From Ideonella livida (GTDB lineage: Bacteria; Pseudomonadota; Gammaproteobacteria; Burkholderiales; Burkholderiaceae_C), in assembly GCF_010499455.1 (NCBI RefSeq), contig NZ_JAAGOH010000003.1, positions 62,001 to 126,000 of the forward strand: 64,000 bases of DNA, read 5' to 3'. The translations under genes were made by a program, and so were the position numbers. A model generated the notes under the pieces. The model was not told the origin of the DNA, made no database searches, and saw nothing but the letters and a program-made list of their open reading frames with translations. Positions 9,371-19,245 of the stretch are shown in pieces. How positions within the stretch are numbered: the first letter of the stretch is position 1; each line of letters opens with the position of its first letter.

Positions 9371-10426
9371 ATGAAGATGCCCCAGCCCCCCCACGGGCAG
9401 GCCCAGCCTGCCACCGACATCGCCACCGCCGACATCCGCATTCCGCGCCGCCAGGTCCACCGCCTGGCCGGCGCCTTGGCGCTGGGCGTCACCCTCGGCG
9501 GGACGCTGCTGCCCGGTGCTGCCCTGGCACAGTCCGCCTGGCCGAGCAAGCCGCTGCGCATCGTGGTGCCGTATTCGCCCGGCGGCTCCTCAGACATCAT
9601 TGCCCGCACCATCGCCCCGCACCTGGAGGCGGTGTTCAAGCAGACGGTGCTGGTGGAGAACAAGCCCGGCGCCAACGGCAACACCGGCAGCGACACCGTG
9701 GCCAAGGCCACCGACGGCCATACCCTGCTGCTGTGCGACGTGGGCGCGCTGGCCATCACCCCCTCGGTCTACAAGCAGCTGCCGTTCAACCCGTCCAAGG
9801 ACCTGCGCGGCGTCAGCATGCTGGCCTACTCGCCGCACCTGCTGGTGGTCCATCCTTCGGTGCCGGCCAATAACCTGCGTGAGCTGGTGGCCCTGTCCAA
9901 GAAGGAGAAGATGAACTTCGCCGTGACGGCCCAGGGCAGCGCCCCGCACCTGGCCGGCATCGCGGTGGAAAAGGCCACCGGTGCCGACTGGGCTTACATC
10001 CCCTACAAGGGCGGTGCCCAGGCCCTGGCCGATACCATGGCCGGCCAGACCCAGATCGTGATGAACGGCATGCTCGCCACCCTGCCGCATGTGCAGAGCG
10101 GCAAGCTCAAGGTGCTGGCGGTGTCCAAGGCCACGCGCGTGGCCCAGCTGCCGCAGGTGCCCACCATTGCCGAGCAAGGCGTGGCGGGCTTTGAGTCCGG
10201 CACCTGGCAGGGCGTGCTGATGCCGGCGGGCACCCCCGACGCCGTGGTGCAGAAGGTGGCCACCGAGTTGCAGCGCATCGTGCAGCTGCCCGAGGTGCGC
10301 GACCGCCTGCAAAGCCAGGGCGCCGAGGTGCACGTCATGGGTCCGGCCGACCTGGGCCGCTTCTACGAGACCGAGCGCGCGCGCTGGGCCAAGGTGGTGG
10401 CCCAGGGCGGTGTCTCGCTGGACTGA
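9371..10426 (+). CDS. Bug/TctC family periplasmic receptor
   Basis: A 351-aa precursor. The long n-region with RRQVH is followed by a hydrophobic stretch and a cleavage site near ALAQS; the mature part opens with WPSKPLRIVVPYSPGGSSDIIAR, the diagnostic Bug loop that holds a ligand carboxylate. The second hallmark, HLAGIAVEKATGADWAYIPYKGGAQAL, is also present. Such receptors feed tripartite tricarboxylate (TctAB) transporters or act as ligand sensors. No TctA or TctB gene occurs in this window, so its partner is elsewhere or it works as a sensor. The start at 9371 follows AGGAGA. Confidence 0.92.
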   Translation: MKMPQPPHGQAQPATDIATADIRIPRRQVHRLAGALALGVTLGGTLLPGAALAQSAWPSKPLRIVVPYSPGGSSDIIARTIAPHLEAVFKQTVLVENKPGANGNTGSDTVAKATDGHTLLLCDVGALAITPSVYKQLPFNPSKDLRGVSMLAYSPHLLVVHPSVPANNLRELVALSKKEKMNFAVTAQGSAPHLAGIAVEKATGADWAYIPYKGGAQALADTMAGQTQIVMNGMLATLPHVQSGKLKVLAVSKATRVAQLPQVPTIAEQGVAGFESGTWQGVLMPAGTPDAVVQKVATELQRIVQLPEVRDRLQSQGAEVHVMGPADLGRFYETERARWAKVVAQGGVSLD

Positions 10427-10464
10427 CCCTCCCTCCGATATCCCCGCAACCTCCTGATCACACC

Positions 10465-11961
10465 ATGAGCACCCTGCAATCCTTCAGCGCCCGCACGGGC
10501 GACGTGCTGGCCGAGCTGCCGGCCACCTCTCCTGCAGCGGTGGACGCCGCCTGCGAGGCCGCCGCCGCCGCCTTCGCCCCGTGGCAAGCCGCCACCGGTG
10601 CCGAGCGCGCCGCCCTGCTGCGCGGCCTGGCCGCCGCGCTGGAGGCCGACCGCGAAGCCCTGGTGGCCCTGGCCGATCAGGAAACCGCCCTGGGCCCGGT
10701 GCGCCTGAACGGCGAGCTCGACCGCACCGCCTTCCAGCTGCGCCGCTTTGCGGACTTGGCAGAGCGCGGCGAGCCCTTCGCCTTCGTGGACGACCCCGCC
10801 GTGGCCGGCGCCCCGCCGGCGGGCCACCCCGCCATGCAGCGCTGGAGCGTGCCGCTGGGCCCGGTGGCCATGTTCTCGGCCAGCAACTTCCCCTTCGCCT
10901 TCTCGGTGTTGGGCGGTGACACCGCTTCGGCCCTGGCCGCCGGCTGCCCGGTGGTGGTCAAGGCCCACACCGGCCACCTGCAGCTGTCCAACCGCGTGTT
11001 CGGCCTGATCCAGCAAGTGCTGGCCGCCCAAGGCCTGCCCGCCGGCCTGGTGGGCCTGGTGCAGGGCGGTGGCCGTGACGTGGGCGTGCGCCTGATCCGC
11101 CACCCGGCCATCGCGGCCGGCGCCTTCACCGGCTCCACCCAAGGGGGGGCCGCCCTGGCCGCCGAGGCCGCGGCCCGCCCGCGCCCCATCCCGTTCTACG
11201 GCGAGCTGGGCTCGGTCAACCCCACCATCGCCCTGCCGGCCAAGCTGGCCACCGACGGCGCCGCCCTGGCCACCACCCTGGCCGGCTCCATCACCCTGGG
11301 CTGCGGCCAGTTCTGCACCAACCCCGGCGTGATCCTGCTGATTGACGAGGTGCAGCCGGAGATGGACGCCAAGGCGGTGAACGACGCCTTTGTGGCCCAG
11401 CTCGCCGAAGCGCTCAAGGCCCAGCAGCCGCACGCCATGCTCACCACCGCCATGCGTGGTGCCTTTGAAGCCGGCGTGGCCCATTGGGCCCAGGCCGGGG
11501 CCGACATGCTGCTGCAGGAAACCGCCGCCGCCGGCCAGCCGCCGCGCCCGGTGCTGGCCCAGGTCAGCGCGCTGGAGTTCATCGCCAAGGCCGCGCTGCG
11601 TGAAGAAGTCTTCGGCCCCAGCAGCCTGATCGTGCGCGCCGCGTCTTTGAGCCAGGCCCTGCAGGTGCTGCAGGCCGTGGGCGGCAGCCTGACCGTGACC
11701 CTGTGGGGCGTGGAGCAGGACAGCGACAAGTCCCGCGCCCTGGTGCGCGGTGCCATGGCCATTGCCGGGCGCGTGCTGTTTGCCGGCGTGCCCACCGGTG
11801 TGGCCGTGACCGCTGCGCAGCAGCACGGTGGCCCATGGCCCAGCAGCACGCGGCCGGAGACCACCTCGGTGGGCGACGCCGCGCTGGCGCGCTTCCTGCG
11901 CCCGGTGTGCCTGCAGGACGCCCCGGCCTGGCTCACCGCCCGCGCCGGCCGTCCGGTCTGA
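10465..11961 (+). CDS. Alpha-ketoglutarate semialdehyde (2,5-dioxovalerate) dehydrogenase, copy 1
   Basis: A 498-aa aldehyde dehydrogenase that oxidises aKGSA to 2-oxoglutarate with NAD(P)+. Key residues: N141 (SASNFPF), K166 (VVVKAHTGH), general base E247 (YGELGSVNP) and nucleophile C284 (GCGQFCTNPG). The FCTNPG and GELGSVNP wording belongs to the KGSADH branch. It uses the product of KdgD two genes upstream. The coding sequence is almost identical to that at 17559-19055: I see six substitutions, all between 11814 and 11868, one of which changes T466 to S in the other copy. No purine-rich ribosome-binding site stands before this ATG, unlike copy 2. An intrinsic terminator follows at 12075. 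Confidence 0.94.
   Translation: MSTLQSFSARTGDVLAELPATSPAAVDAACEAAAAAFAPWQAATGAERAALLRGLAAALEADREALVALADQETALGPVRLNGELDRTAFQLRRFADLAERGEPFAFVDDPAVAGAPPAGHPAMQRWSVPLGPVAMFSASNFPFAFSVLGGDTASALAAGCPVVVKAHTGHLQLSNRVFGLIQQVLAAQGLPAGLVGLVQGGGRDVGVRLIRHPAIAAGAFTGSTQGGAALAAEAAARPRPIPFYGELGSVNPTIALPAKLATDGAALATTLAGSITLGCGQFCTNPGVILLIDEVQPEMDAKAVNDAFVAQLAEALKAQQPHAMLTTAMRGAFEAGVAHWAQAGADMLLQETAAAGQPPRPVLAQVSALEFIAKAALREEVFGPSSLIVRAASLSQALQVLQAVGGSLTVTLWGVEQDSDKSRALVRGAMAIAGRVLFAGVPTGVAVTAAQQHGGPWPSSTRPETTSVGDAALARFLRPVCLQDAPAWLTARAGRPV
10465..11961 (+). repeat. Near-identical 1497-bp direct repeat, copy 1 (pairs with 17559-19055)
   Basis: Identity between the two copies begins at the start codon (one shared C before it) and stops at the stop codon (TCTGA, then C here and G in copy 2). 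The only differences I could read are six bases within 11814-11868. The offset between copies is 7094 bases. Confidence 0.93.
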
Positions 11962-12074
11962 CGCACTGCCCCTCTGGCGCTGGGACATGGGGCCGCCCCA
12001 CAGGATCCCGCGCCTGAGGTGAATCCTCTCCTTCCGGGTGCCGTCGCCCTGAGCGGGTGCCGGCTTCCCTTGCA

Positions 12075-12112
12075 GCCGCCTGCGGTGTCATCACCCCAGG
12101 CGGCATTTTTTT
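12075..12112 (+). terminator. Intrinsic terminator after aKGSA dehydrogenase copy 1
   Basis: GCCGCCTG (12075-12082) pairs with CAGGCGGC (12097-12104); inside, GGTG pairs with CACC around the loop TCAT, and seven T residues follow at 12106-12112. It ends the plus-strand operon that begins at 1576. Its T tract touches the stop codon of the convergent LysR gene. Confidence 0.9.
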
Positions 12113-13061
12113 ATCCGCCGTCCACGGCCCCCGGCGCCAGGGCATGGAGCAGCTCCAGAAAGCGCCGCGCCGCCGGGTTGACCGGCCGGTCGCGGCGGAT
12201 GATGGAGCTGTAGGCGTCCAGGCGCCCGGGCAGATCAATCGGCAGCACACACAGCTGGCCGCGGCTGGCGTAATAGTCGGCCAGCGCCGCGGGCAGCACG
12301 GCCACCATGGGGGCTTGCGCCAGCAAAAAGCTGGTGGTGAGGATGGACGCCGTTTCCACCAGATCCTGTGGCACATCCACGCCGGCATGGCGGAAGGCCT
12401 GTTCCAGCACCTCGCGCATGGGCGAGCCCCGCGGCTGCAGCACCCAGGGCTGTGACATCAGTTCCAGCAGGCCCACCGCGCGGCCGTCCGCCCAGGGGTG
12501 CTGAGGCCCCACGACCACCCGCAGGGCTTCGTCGTCCAGCGGCTTGACCTCATGGTCCGCGCGCCGATGGCCTTCGGTCAGGCGGCCGATCACCAAGTCC
12601 AGGTGACCGCTGGCCAGCTGGTCCATCAGCAGGTCGCTGGTCTCGGTGTGGATGGAGACCCGCAGGCGTGGCTGCTCGCGCTTGATGGCCACCACAGCAC
12701 GACTGAGCAGGGTGGGGGAGGGGGCCAGCACGCTGCCGATGTCCAGCGTGCCGCCATCGCCGGCGCGCAGGCCTTCCAAGTCCCGGGCGAGGGCGGTCAT
12801 CGCGCCGCGCAGCCCTTCAAAGTGCCCCAGCACCGTCTGCCCGGCCGGGGTCAGGCGCAGTCCACGGCCTTCCCGCTCCACCAACCGGCAGGCCAGGGCG
12901 GTCTCCAGCTCCTGCAGCATCTTGGTGGCGGCGGGCTGGGTCATGCCCAGCTCTGTGGCCGCCGCCCCCAGCGTGCCGTGCTGCTGCAGGGCCAGCAACA
13001 AGGCCACTTGGCGCAGCCGTAGGCGGTTGAGCAGCTGGCTGGCCCGCAATGAGTCGCTCAT
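12111..13061 (-). CDS. LysR-family transcriptional regulator
   Basis: A 316-aa LysR protein: N-terminal helix-turn-helix (LALQQHGTLGAAATELGMTQPAATKMLQELE) followed by a periplasmic-binding-like effector domain. ATG 13061 begins MSDSLRASQLL and is preceded by GGGGG. It is divergent from the Bug-receptor operon at 13195, with a promoter block between them containing TTCATAACC and a facing GGTT-C-TATGA. The same block recurs at 19103 ahead of the TRAP operon, so this regulator probably controls both operons and its own gene (inference). Confidence 0.9.
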   Translation of the reverse strand: MSDSLRASQLLNRLRLRQVALLLALQQHGTLGAAATELGMTQPAATKMLQELETALACRLVEREGRGLRLTPAGQTVLGHFEGLRGAMTALARDLEGLRAGDGGTLDIGSVLAPSPTLLSRAVVAIKREQPRLRVSIHTETSDLLMDQLASGHLDLVIGRLTEGHRRADHEVKPLDDEALRVVVGPQHPWADGRAVGLLELMSQPWVLQPRGSPMREVLEQAFRHAGVDVPQDLVETASILTTSFLLAQAPMVAVLPAALADYYASRGQLCVLPIDLPGRLDAYSSIIRRDRPVNPAARRFLELLHALAPGAVDGG

Positions 13062-13130
13062 TTCATAACCCCCGGTGATGGTTCTATGAGATGTTTTCAC
13101 TATACCGGCATGTATTGTGGGCCTACGATG
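13062..13130 (+). promoter_or_regulatory. LysR-type operator/promoter block, copy 1
   Basis: An inverted repeat TTCATAACC (13062-13070) facing GGTTCTATGA (13080-13089) is followed by a conserved core with TATACC at 13101-13106, a possible -10 element, and GCCTACGATG at the right end. Thirty bases (13086-13115) are identical to 19127-19156. The block abuts the LysR start codon and precedes the operon at 13195. Confidence 0.7.
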
Positions 13131-13194
13131 CCCCTCATGGCTGGTGCAGAAGCCCTGCACTGTGTGCCAACACAACAACGCTGGAGACATGCCG

Positions 13195-14190
13195 ATGACC
13201 CCCTTCACCCGCCGCCGCGCCTTGGGCGCCCTGACCCTGCTGCCCGGCCTGGGCGCTGCGCCGCTGCTGCTGGCCCCCGCCGGCGCCCGCGCCCAGGCCT
13301 GGCCCACACAGCCGGTGAAGCTGATGGTGGGCTCCAGCCCCGGCGGCGGCACCGACGCCATGGCCCGCACCGTGGCCGACAAGCTGGGCCCCGCCCTGGG
13401 CGGCACCGTGGTGGTGGAGAACCGGCCCGGCGTGTCCAACACCCTGGCGGTGGACGCGGTGGCCAAGAGCGGCGACGGCCATGTCATGGTCATGGGCGTG
13501 TCCACCGCACACGCGATTGCCCCACACCTCATCCGCCTGGGCTATGACAACGAGCGCGATGTGGTGCCGGTGGTCTACGTGGGCGCCGTGCCCAATGTGC
13601 TGGTGGTGGCCGCCACCTCGCCCTACAAGACCGTGGCCGAGCTGGTGGCCGACGCCCGCAAGCAGCCGGGGCGCCTGAACTACGCCTCCTCGGGCAACGG
13701 CAGCACCCAGCACATCGCCGGCGAAATGTTCGAGGAGTCCACCGGCATCATCCTCAACCATGTGCCCTACCGGGGCTCGGCCCCCGCCCTGGTGGACCTG
13801 ATGGGCGGCCAGGTGCAGCTGAGCTTTGACACGCTGGCCTCGGTGCTGCCGCACATCAAGGGCGGCAAGCTGCGCGCCCTGGCCGTGTGCAGCAGCGCCC
13901 GCAACGAGCAGCTGCCCGGTGTACCCACCCTGGCCGAGGCGGGTGTGAAGGACGTGGAGATGAGCGCCTGGTACGGCATCTACATGAAGGCGGGCACGCC
14001 CAAGCCGGTGCAGCAGCGTGTGCACGACGAGGTCAACAAGCTGCTGGCCCTGCCCGAGAGCCGCGCCCGCCTGGCCACCTTTGGTGCCGACCACCAGCCC
14101 ATGAGCCAAGCCCAGTTCCAGGCTTTCCATGTGGCTGAGAACAAGCGCTACGCCGACCTCATCAAGCGCCGCAACATCAAGATCGACTGA
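13195..14190 (+). CDS. Bug/TctC family periplasmic receptor
   Basis: A 331-aa precursor with a twin-arginine-like n-region (TRRRALGA), a hydrophobic core and a cleavage site near ARAQA. The mature protein has the Bug signature WPTQPVKLMVGSSPGGGTDAMAR and the second loop HIAGEMFEESTGIILNHVPYRGSAPAL. Of two ATGs, 13195 is 9 bases after TGGAG and is preferred to 13189. It is the first gene of an operon with PdxA-like, RhmD-like, keto-deoxy-acid dehydratase and aKGSA dehydrogenase genes, so the ligand is probably a sugar acid or lactone. No TctA/TctB gene is linked. Confidence 0.9.
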   Translation: MTPFTRRRALGALTLLPGLGAAPLLLAPAGARAQAWPTQPVKLMVGSSPGGGTDAMARTVADKLGPALGGTVVVENRPGVSNTLAVDAVAKSGDGHVMVMGVSTAHAIAPHLIRLGYDNERDVVPVVYVGAVPNVLVVAATSPYKTVAELVADARKQPGRLNYASSGNGSTQHIAGEMFEESTGIILNHVPYRGSAPALVDLMGGQVQLSFDTLASVLPHIKGGKLRALAVCSSARNEQLPGVPTLAEAGVKDVEMSAWYGIYMKAGTPKPVQQRVHDEVNKLLALPESRARLATFGADHQPMSQAQFQAFHVAENKRYADLIKRRNIKID

Positions 14191-14217
14191 TTCCACGCTC
14201 TCACCTGGGCCGCTCCG

Positions 14218-15252
<1,035 letters not shown>

Positions 15253-15307
15253 GATCAGCGCCCACCTCCCCATCGATTCCGACTTCTTCCTCGACTGGAA
15301 CCACCCC

Positions 15308-16480
15308 ATGAAGATCACGTCCGTCCGCGCCCGCGTCTTTGAATGGAAGGGCAAGACCGTCCCGCCGCAGGGCAACTTCTGCTCCAACGCCATGGACCTG
15401 CTGTACTCGCGGCAAGAAACCATGAAGACCTTCCGCTTCCACCAGTGGACGGTCGTCGAGATCGAGACCGACACCGGCCTGGTGGGCTACGGCAACGTGG
15501 CCCTGGCGCCGAAGGTGGCCAAGCAGATCATCGACCAGTACCTCACCCCGCTGGTGATGGGCCAGGACCCCTGGGACTACGAGTACCTCAGCCAGCGCAT
15601 GTACCGCGCCACCCACGCCTGGGGCCGCAAGGGCGTGGGCATGGCCGCCATCTCAGCGGTGGACCTGGCGATCTGGGACATCCTGGGCAAGAGCGTGAAC
15701 AAGCCGGTGTTCAAGCTGCTGGGCGGGCGCACCAAGGAAAAGATCCCCTGCTACTACAGCAAGCTCTACCGCACCGACCTCGACGAGATGCAGAAGGAGG
15801 CCGAGACCTTCCTCAAGCAGGGCTTCACCGCCTTCAAGATGCGCTTCGGCTACGGCCCCAAGGACCTGCAGAAGGGCGTGGTGGAGAACCTCAAGAGCGT
15901 GGCCGCGGTGCGCGAGGTGATTGGTTATGACACCGACCTGATGCTCGAGTGCTACATGGGCTGGAACCTGGAGTACACCAAGCGCATGCTGCCCAAGCTG
16001 GCCCAGTACCAGCCGCGTTGGCTGGAGGAGCCGGTGATCGCCGACGACATCGACGGCTACGCCGAGTTGAACGCCATGAACATCATCCCGATCTCGGGCG
16101 GCGAGCATGAGTTCAGCCTCTACGGCTTCAAGCAGCTGCTCGACCGCAAGGCGGTGAGTGTGGTGCAGTACGACACCAACCGCGTGGGCGGCATCACCAT
16201 GGCGCACAAGATCAACGCGCTGTGCGAGGCCTACTCGGTGCCGGTCATCCCGCACGCCGGCCAGATGCACAACTACCACCTGACCATGAGCACGCTGGCC
16301 TCGCCGATGGCCGAGTACTTCCCGATGTTTGATGTGGAAGTGGGCAACGAGCTGTTCTATTACATCTTCGACGGCGAGCCGGTGGCCGAGAACGGCTTCC
16401 TGGACCTGCGTGACGACGTTCCCGGCCTGGGCCTGAGCCTGAAGACCGAGTTCCTCGACCAGTTCGACATCACCGAGTGA
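15308..16480 (+). CDS. L-rhamnonate-dehydratase-like enolase superfamily enzyme
   Basis: A 390-aa mandelate-racemase-fold protein resembling RhmD. Candidate catalytic residues: K177 (FKMRF), metal ligands E214 (LMLECYMG), E240 (WLEEP) and E266 (SGGEHEF), and the D289/H316 dyad (QYDTNR, VIPHAG). In E. coli RhmD the first ligand is an aspartate, so the glutamate at 214 is notable. The enzyme should dehydrate an aldonate to a 2-keto-3-deoxy acid, which the next gene product could take on to aKGSA if the substrate is a pentonate such as L-arabinonate. The substrate is an inference from that neighbour. Confidence 0.88.
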   Translation: MKITSVRARVFEWKGKTVPPQGNFCSNAMDLLYSRQETMKTFRFHQWTVVEIETDTGLVGYGNVALAPKVAKQIIDQYLTPLVMGQDPWDYEYLSQRMYRATHAWGRKGVGMAAISAVDLAIWDILGKSVNKPVFKLLGGRTKEKIPCYYSKLYRTDLDEMQKEAETFLKQGFTAFKMRFGYGPKDLQKGVVENLKSVAAVREVIGYDTDLMLECYMGWNLEYTKRMLPKLAQYQPRWLEEPVIADDIDGYAELNAMNIIPISGGEHEFSLYGFKQLLDRKAVSVVQYDTNRVGGITMAHKINALCEAYSVPVIPHAGQMHNYHLTMSTLASPMAEYFPMFDVEVGNELFYYIFDGEPVAENGFLDLRDDVPGLGLSLKTEFLDQFDITE

Positions 16481-16488
16481 GCCCGGTC

Positions 16489-17424
16489 ATGCCCACCCCT
16501 TCCGCCAGCGCCCCGCGCTATCGGGGCGTCTTCCCGGTGGTGCCCACCATCTTCCACGCCGACGGCACGCTGGACCTGCCCGGCCAGCGCCGCTGCGTGG
16601 ACTTCATGATCGACGCCGGCTCCCACGGCCTGGCCATCCTGGCCAACTTCTCCGAGCAGTTCGCGCTCTCGGACGCCGAGCGCGAGGTCCTCACCCGCGA
16701 CATCCTGACCCACGTGGCCGGCCGCGTGCCGGTGATCGTGACCACCACGCACTTCAGCAGCGCGGTGTGCGCCGCCCGCTCGCGCCAAGCCCAGGATCTG
16801 GGCGCGGCCATGGTGATGGTGATGCCGCCCTACCACGGCGCCACGCTGCGGGTGGGCGAGGCCCAGGTGCTGGACTTCTACCGCACCGTAGGTGCCGCGG
16901 TGGACATCCCCGTGATGATCCAGGACGCCCCCATGTCCGGCACACCGCTGCCCGCCCCGCTGCTGGCCCGGCTGGCGCAGGAGGTGGAGACGATCCGCTA
17001 CTTCAAGATCGAGGTGCCGCGCGCGGCTGACAAGCTGCGCGAGCTGATCGCCCTGGGCGGCGAGGCCATCGAAGGCCCCTGGGACGGCGAGGAGGGCATC
17101 ACCCTCTGGGCCGACCTGGAGGCCGGTTGCACCGGCGCCATGACCGGCGGCGGCTTCCCCGACGGCATGCGCGCCATCTTTGACGCCTACCACGCCGGCC
17201 GGCGCGACGAGGCCTACGCCCTGCACGAGCGCTGGGCGCCGCTGATCAACTGGGAAAACCGGCAGGCCGGCTTCCTGGCCGCCAAGGCCCTGATGCAGGC
17301 CGGCGGCGTGATCGCCTGCGGCGCGCCGCGCGCGCCCTTCCCGGACATCAGCCCCGGCGTGCGCCACGGCCTGCTGGACATCGCCCGCCGGCTGGACCCG
17401 CTGGTGCTGCGCTGGGCGCGCTGA
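16489..17424 (+). CDS. L-2-keto-3-deoxyarabonate dehydratase (DHDPS family)
   Basis: A 311-aa DapA-fold enzyme closely resembling, from memory, the Azospirillum L-KDA dehydratase (EC 4.2.1.43): opening YRGVFPVVPT, the segments ILANFSEQFAL and MPPYHGAT, Schiff-base lysine K173 in IRYFKIEVP, and IEGPWDGEEGITLWADL. It converts L-2-keto-3-deoxyarabonate to aKGSA. It follows the RhmD-like dehydratase immediately; a GTG at 16477 overlaps the previous stop, but ATG 16489 gives the usual N-terminus. The product is the substrate of the dehydrogenase encoded next, although an intrinsic terminator lies between the two genes. Confidence 0.9.
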   Translation: MPTPSASAPRYRGVFPVVPTIFHADGTLDLPGQRRCVDFMIDAGSHGLAILANFSEQFALSDAEREVLTRDILTHVAGRVPVIVTTTHFSSAVCAARSRQAQDLGAAMVMVMPPYHGATLRVGEAQVLDFYRTVGAAVDIPVMIQDAPMSGTPLPAPLLARLAQEVETIRYFKIEVPRAADKLRELIALGGEAIEGPWDGEEGITLWADLEAGCTGAMTGGGFPDGMRAIFDAYHAGRRDEAYALHERWAPLINWENRQAGFLAAKALMQAGGVIACGAPRAPFPDISPGVRHGLLDIARRLDPLVLRWAR

Positions 17425-17504
17425 CGGTGTGCCGGCCTGACCTGCCGGCCCGCGCCCCAGCGGGTCTTACCGCCTGACCGCGGCCCACGCGGGATCCCTT
17501 GTGT

Positions 17505-17544
17505 GGCCCGGCACGGTGCACCCGCACCGCGCCGGGCCGTTTTT
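17505..17544 (+). terminator. Strong intrinsic terminator hairpin directly ahead of aKGSA dehydrogenase copy 2
   Basis: Arms 17505-17519 (GGCCCGGC-A-CGGTGC) and 17524-17538 (GCACCG-C-GCCGGGCC) pair over 14 of 15 positions around the loop ACCC, and five T residues follow at 17540-17544. The ribosome-binding site TGGAG (17549-17553) of the next gene follows at once. Transcripts from the operon would largely end here unless readthrough or attenuation control applies. Confidence 0.88.
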
Positions 17545-17558
17545 CTTCTGGAGCTGTC

Positions 17559-19055
17559 ATGAGCACCCTGCAATCCTTCAGCGCCCGCACGGGCGACGTG
17601 CTGGCCGAGCTGCCGGCCACCTCTCCTGCAGCGGTGGACGCCGCCTGCGAGGCCGCCGCCGCCGCCTTCGCCCCGTGGCAAGCCGCCACCGGTGCCGAGC
17701 GCGCCGCCCTGCTGCGCGGCCTGGCCGCCGCGCTGGAGGCCGACCGCGAAGCCCTGGTGGCCCTGGCCGATCAGGAAACCGCCCTGGGCCCGGTGCGCCT
17801 GAACGGCGAGCTCGACCGCACCGCCTTCCAGCTGCGCCGCTTTGCGGACTTGGCAGAGCGCGGCGAGCCCTTCGCCTTCGTGGACGACCCCGCCGTGGCC
17901 GGCGCCCCGCCGGCGGGCCACCCCGCCATGCAGCGCTGGAGCGTGCCGCTGGGCCCGGTGGCCATGTTCTCGGCCAGCAACTTCCCCTTCGCCTTCTCGG
18001 TGTTGGGCGGTGACACCGCTTCGGCCCTGGCCGCCGGCTGCCCGGTGGTGGTCAAGGCCCACACCGGCCACCTGCAGCTGTCCAACCGCGTGTTCGGCCT
18101 GATCCAGCAAGTGCTGGCCGCCCAAGGCCTGCCCGCCGGCCTGGTGGGCCTGGTGCAGGGCGGTGGCCGTGACGTGGGCGTGCGCCTGATCCGCCACCCG
18201 GCCATCGCGGCCGGCGCCTTCACCGGCTCCACCCAAGGGGGGGCCGCCCTGGCCGCCGAGGCCGCGGCCCGCCCGCGCCCCATCCCGTTCTACGGCGAGC
18301 TGGGCTCGGTCAACCCCACCATCGCCCTGCCGGCCAAGCTGGCCACCGACGGCGCCGCCCTGGCCACCACCCTGGCCGGCTCCATCACCCTGGGCTGCGG
18401 CCAGTTCTGCACCAACCCCGGCGTGATCCTGCTGATTGACGAGGTGCAGCCGGAGATGGACGCCAAGGCGGTGAACGACGCCTTTGTGGCCCAGCTCGCC
18501 GAAGCGCTCAAGGCCCAGCAGCCGCACGCCATGCTCACCACCGCCATGCGTGGTGCCTTTGAAGCCGGCGTGGCCCATTGGGCCCAGGCCGGGGCCGACA
18601 TGCTGCTGCAGGAAACCGCCGCCGCCGGCCAGCCGCCGCGCCCGGTGCTGGCCCAGGTCAGCGCGCTGGAGTTCATCGCCAAGGCCGCGCTGCGTGAAGA
18701 AGTCTTCGGCCCCAGCAGCCTGATCGTGCGCGCCGCGTCTTTGAGCCAGGCCCTGCAGGTGCTGCAGGCCGTGGGCGGCAGCCTGACCGTGACCCTGTGG
18801 GGCGTGGAGCAGGACAGCGACAAGTCCCGCGCCCTGGTGCGCGGTGCCATGGCCATTGCCGGGCGCGTGCTGTTTGCCGGCGTGCCCACCGGTGTGGCCG
18901 TGACCGCCGCGCAGCAGCACGGCGGCCCGTGGCCCAGCAGCACCCGGCCGGAGAGCACCTCCGTGGGCGACGCCGCGCTGGCGCGCTTCCTGCGCCCGGT
19001 GTGCCTGCAGGACGCCCCGGCCTGGCTCACCGCCCGCGCCGGCCGTCCGGTCTGA
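17559..19055 (+). CDS. Alpha-ketoglutarate semialdehyde dehydrogenase, copy 2
   Basis: A 498-aa aldehyde dehydrogenase whose protein differs from copy 1 (10465-11961) only at residue 466 (Ser here, Thr there). It has the same active-site residues N141, K166, E247 and C284. It would oxidise the aKGSA made by the L-KDA dehydratase encoded just upstream to 2-oxoglutarate. The start has GGAG 8 bases upstream, after a terminator hairpin. The six base differences from copy 1 all fall in 18908-18962, five of them silent. This pattern suggests recent duplication or gene conversion restricted to the coding region. Confidence 0.94.
   Translation: MSTLQSFSARTGDVLAELPATSPAAVDAACEAAAAAFAPWQAATGAERAALLRGLAAALEADREALVALADQETALGPVRLNGELDRTAFQLRRFADLAERGEPFAFVDDPAVAGAPPAGHPAMQRWSVPLGPVAMFSASNFPFAFSVLGGDTASALAAGCPVVVKAHTGHLQLSNRVFGLIQQVLAAQGLPAGLVGLVQGGGRDVGVRLIRHPAIAAGAFTGSTQGGAALAAEAAARPRPIPFYGELGSVNPTIALPAKLATDGAALATTLAGSITLGCGQFCTNPGVILLIDEVQPEMDAKAVNDAFVAQLAEALKAQQPHAMLTTAMRGAFEAGVAHWAQAGADMLLQETAAAGQPPRPVLAQVSALEFIAKAALREEVFGPSSLIVRAASLSQALQVLQAVGGSLTVTLWGVEQDSDKSRALVRGAMAIAGRVLFAGVPTGVAVTAAQQHGGPWPSSTRPESTSVGDAALARFLRPVCLQDAPAWLTARAGRPV
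17559..19055 (+). repeat. Near-identical 1497-bp direct repeat, copy 2 (pairs with 10465-11961)
   Basis: Coterminous with the coding sequence. Flanking DNA is unrelated on both sides: a terminator hairpin upstream here against a CCTCC-rich leader in copy 1, and GTCGGG downstream here against CGCACT in copy 1. Confidence 0.93.
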
Positions 19056-19102
19056 GTCGGGCTGGCGGGCGGGGCAGGGGAGGGCAAGGGAAGGCCGCCC
19101 AA

Positions 19103-19171
19103 TTCATAACCCCAAGCAATGGGTTCATGAGATGTTTTCACTATACCGGCATGTATGCGCTGCCTACGATG
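19103..19171 (+). promoter_or_regulatory. LysR-type operator/promoter block, copy 2
   Basis: TTCATAACCC (19103-19112) faces GGGTTCATGA (19121-19130), a better inverted repeat than in copy 1. The conserved core includes TATACC (19142-19147), and GCCTACGATG ends the block. Thirty bases are identical to 13086-13115. It would place the TRAP operon under the LysR regulator encoded at 12111-13061. Confidence 0.7.
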
Positions 19172-19245
19172 CATGCCACGGGGGTACCGAGACGGTGACG
19201 AACCGGCCCGGGCCCACCGGCACAACAAGGATGGAGACAAGACCC

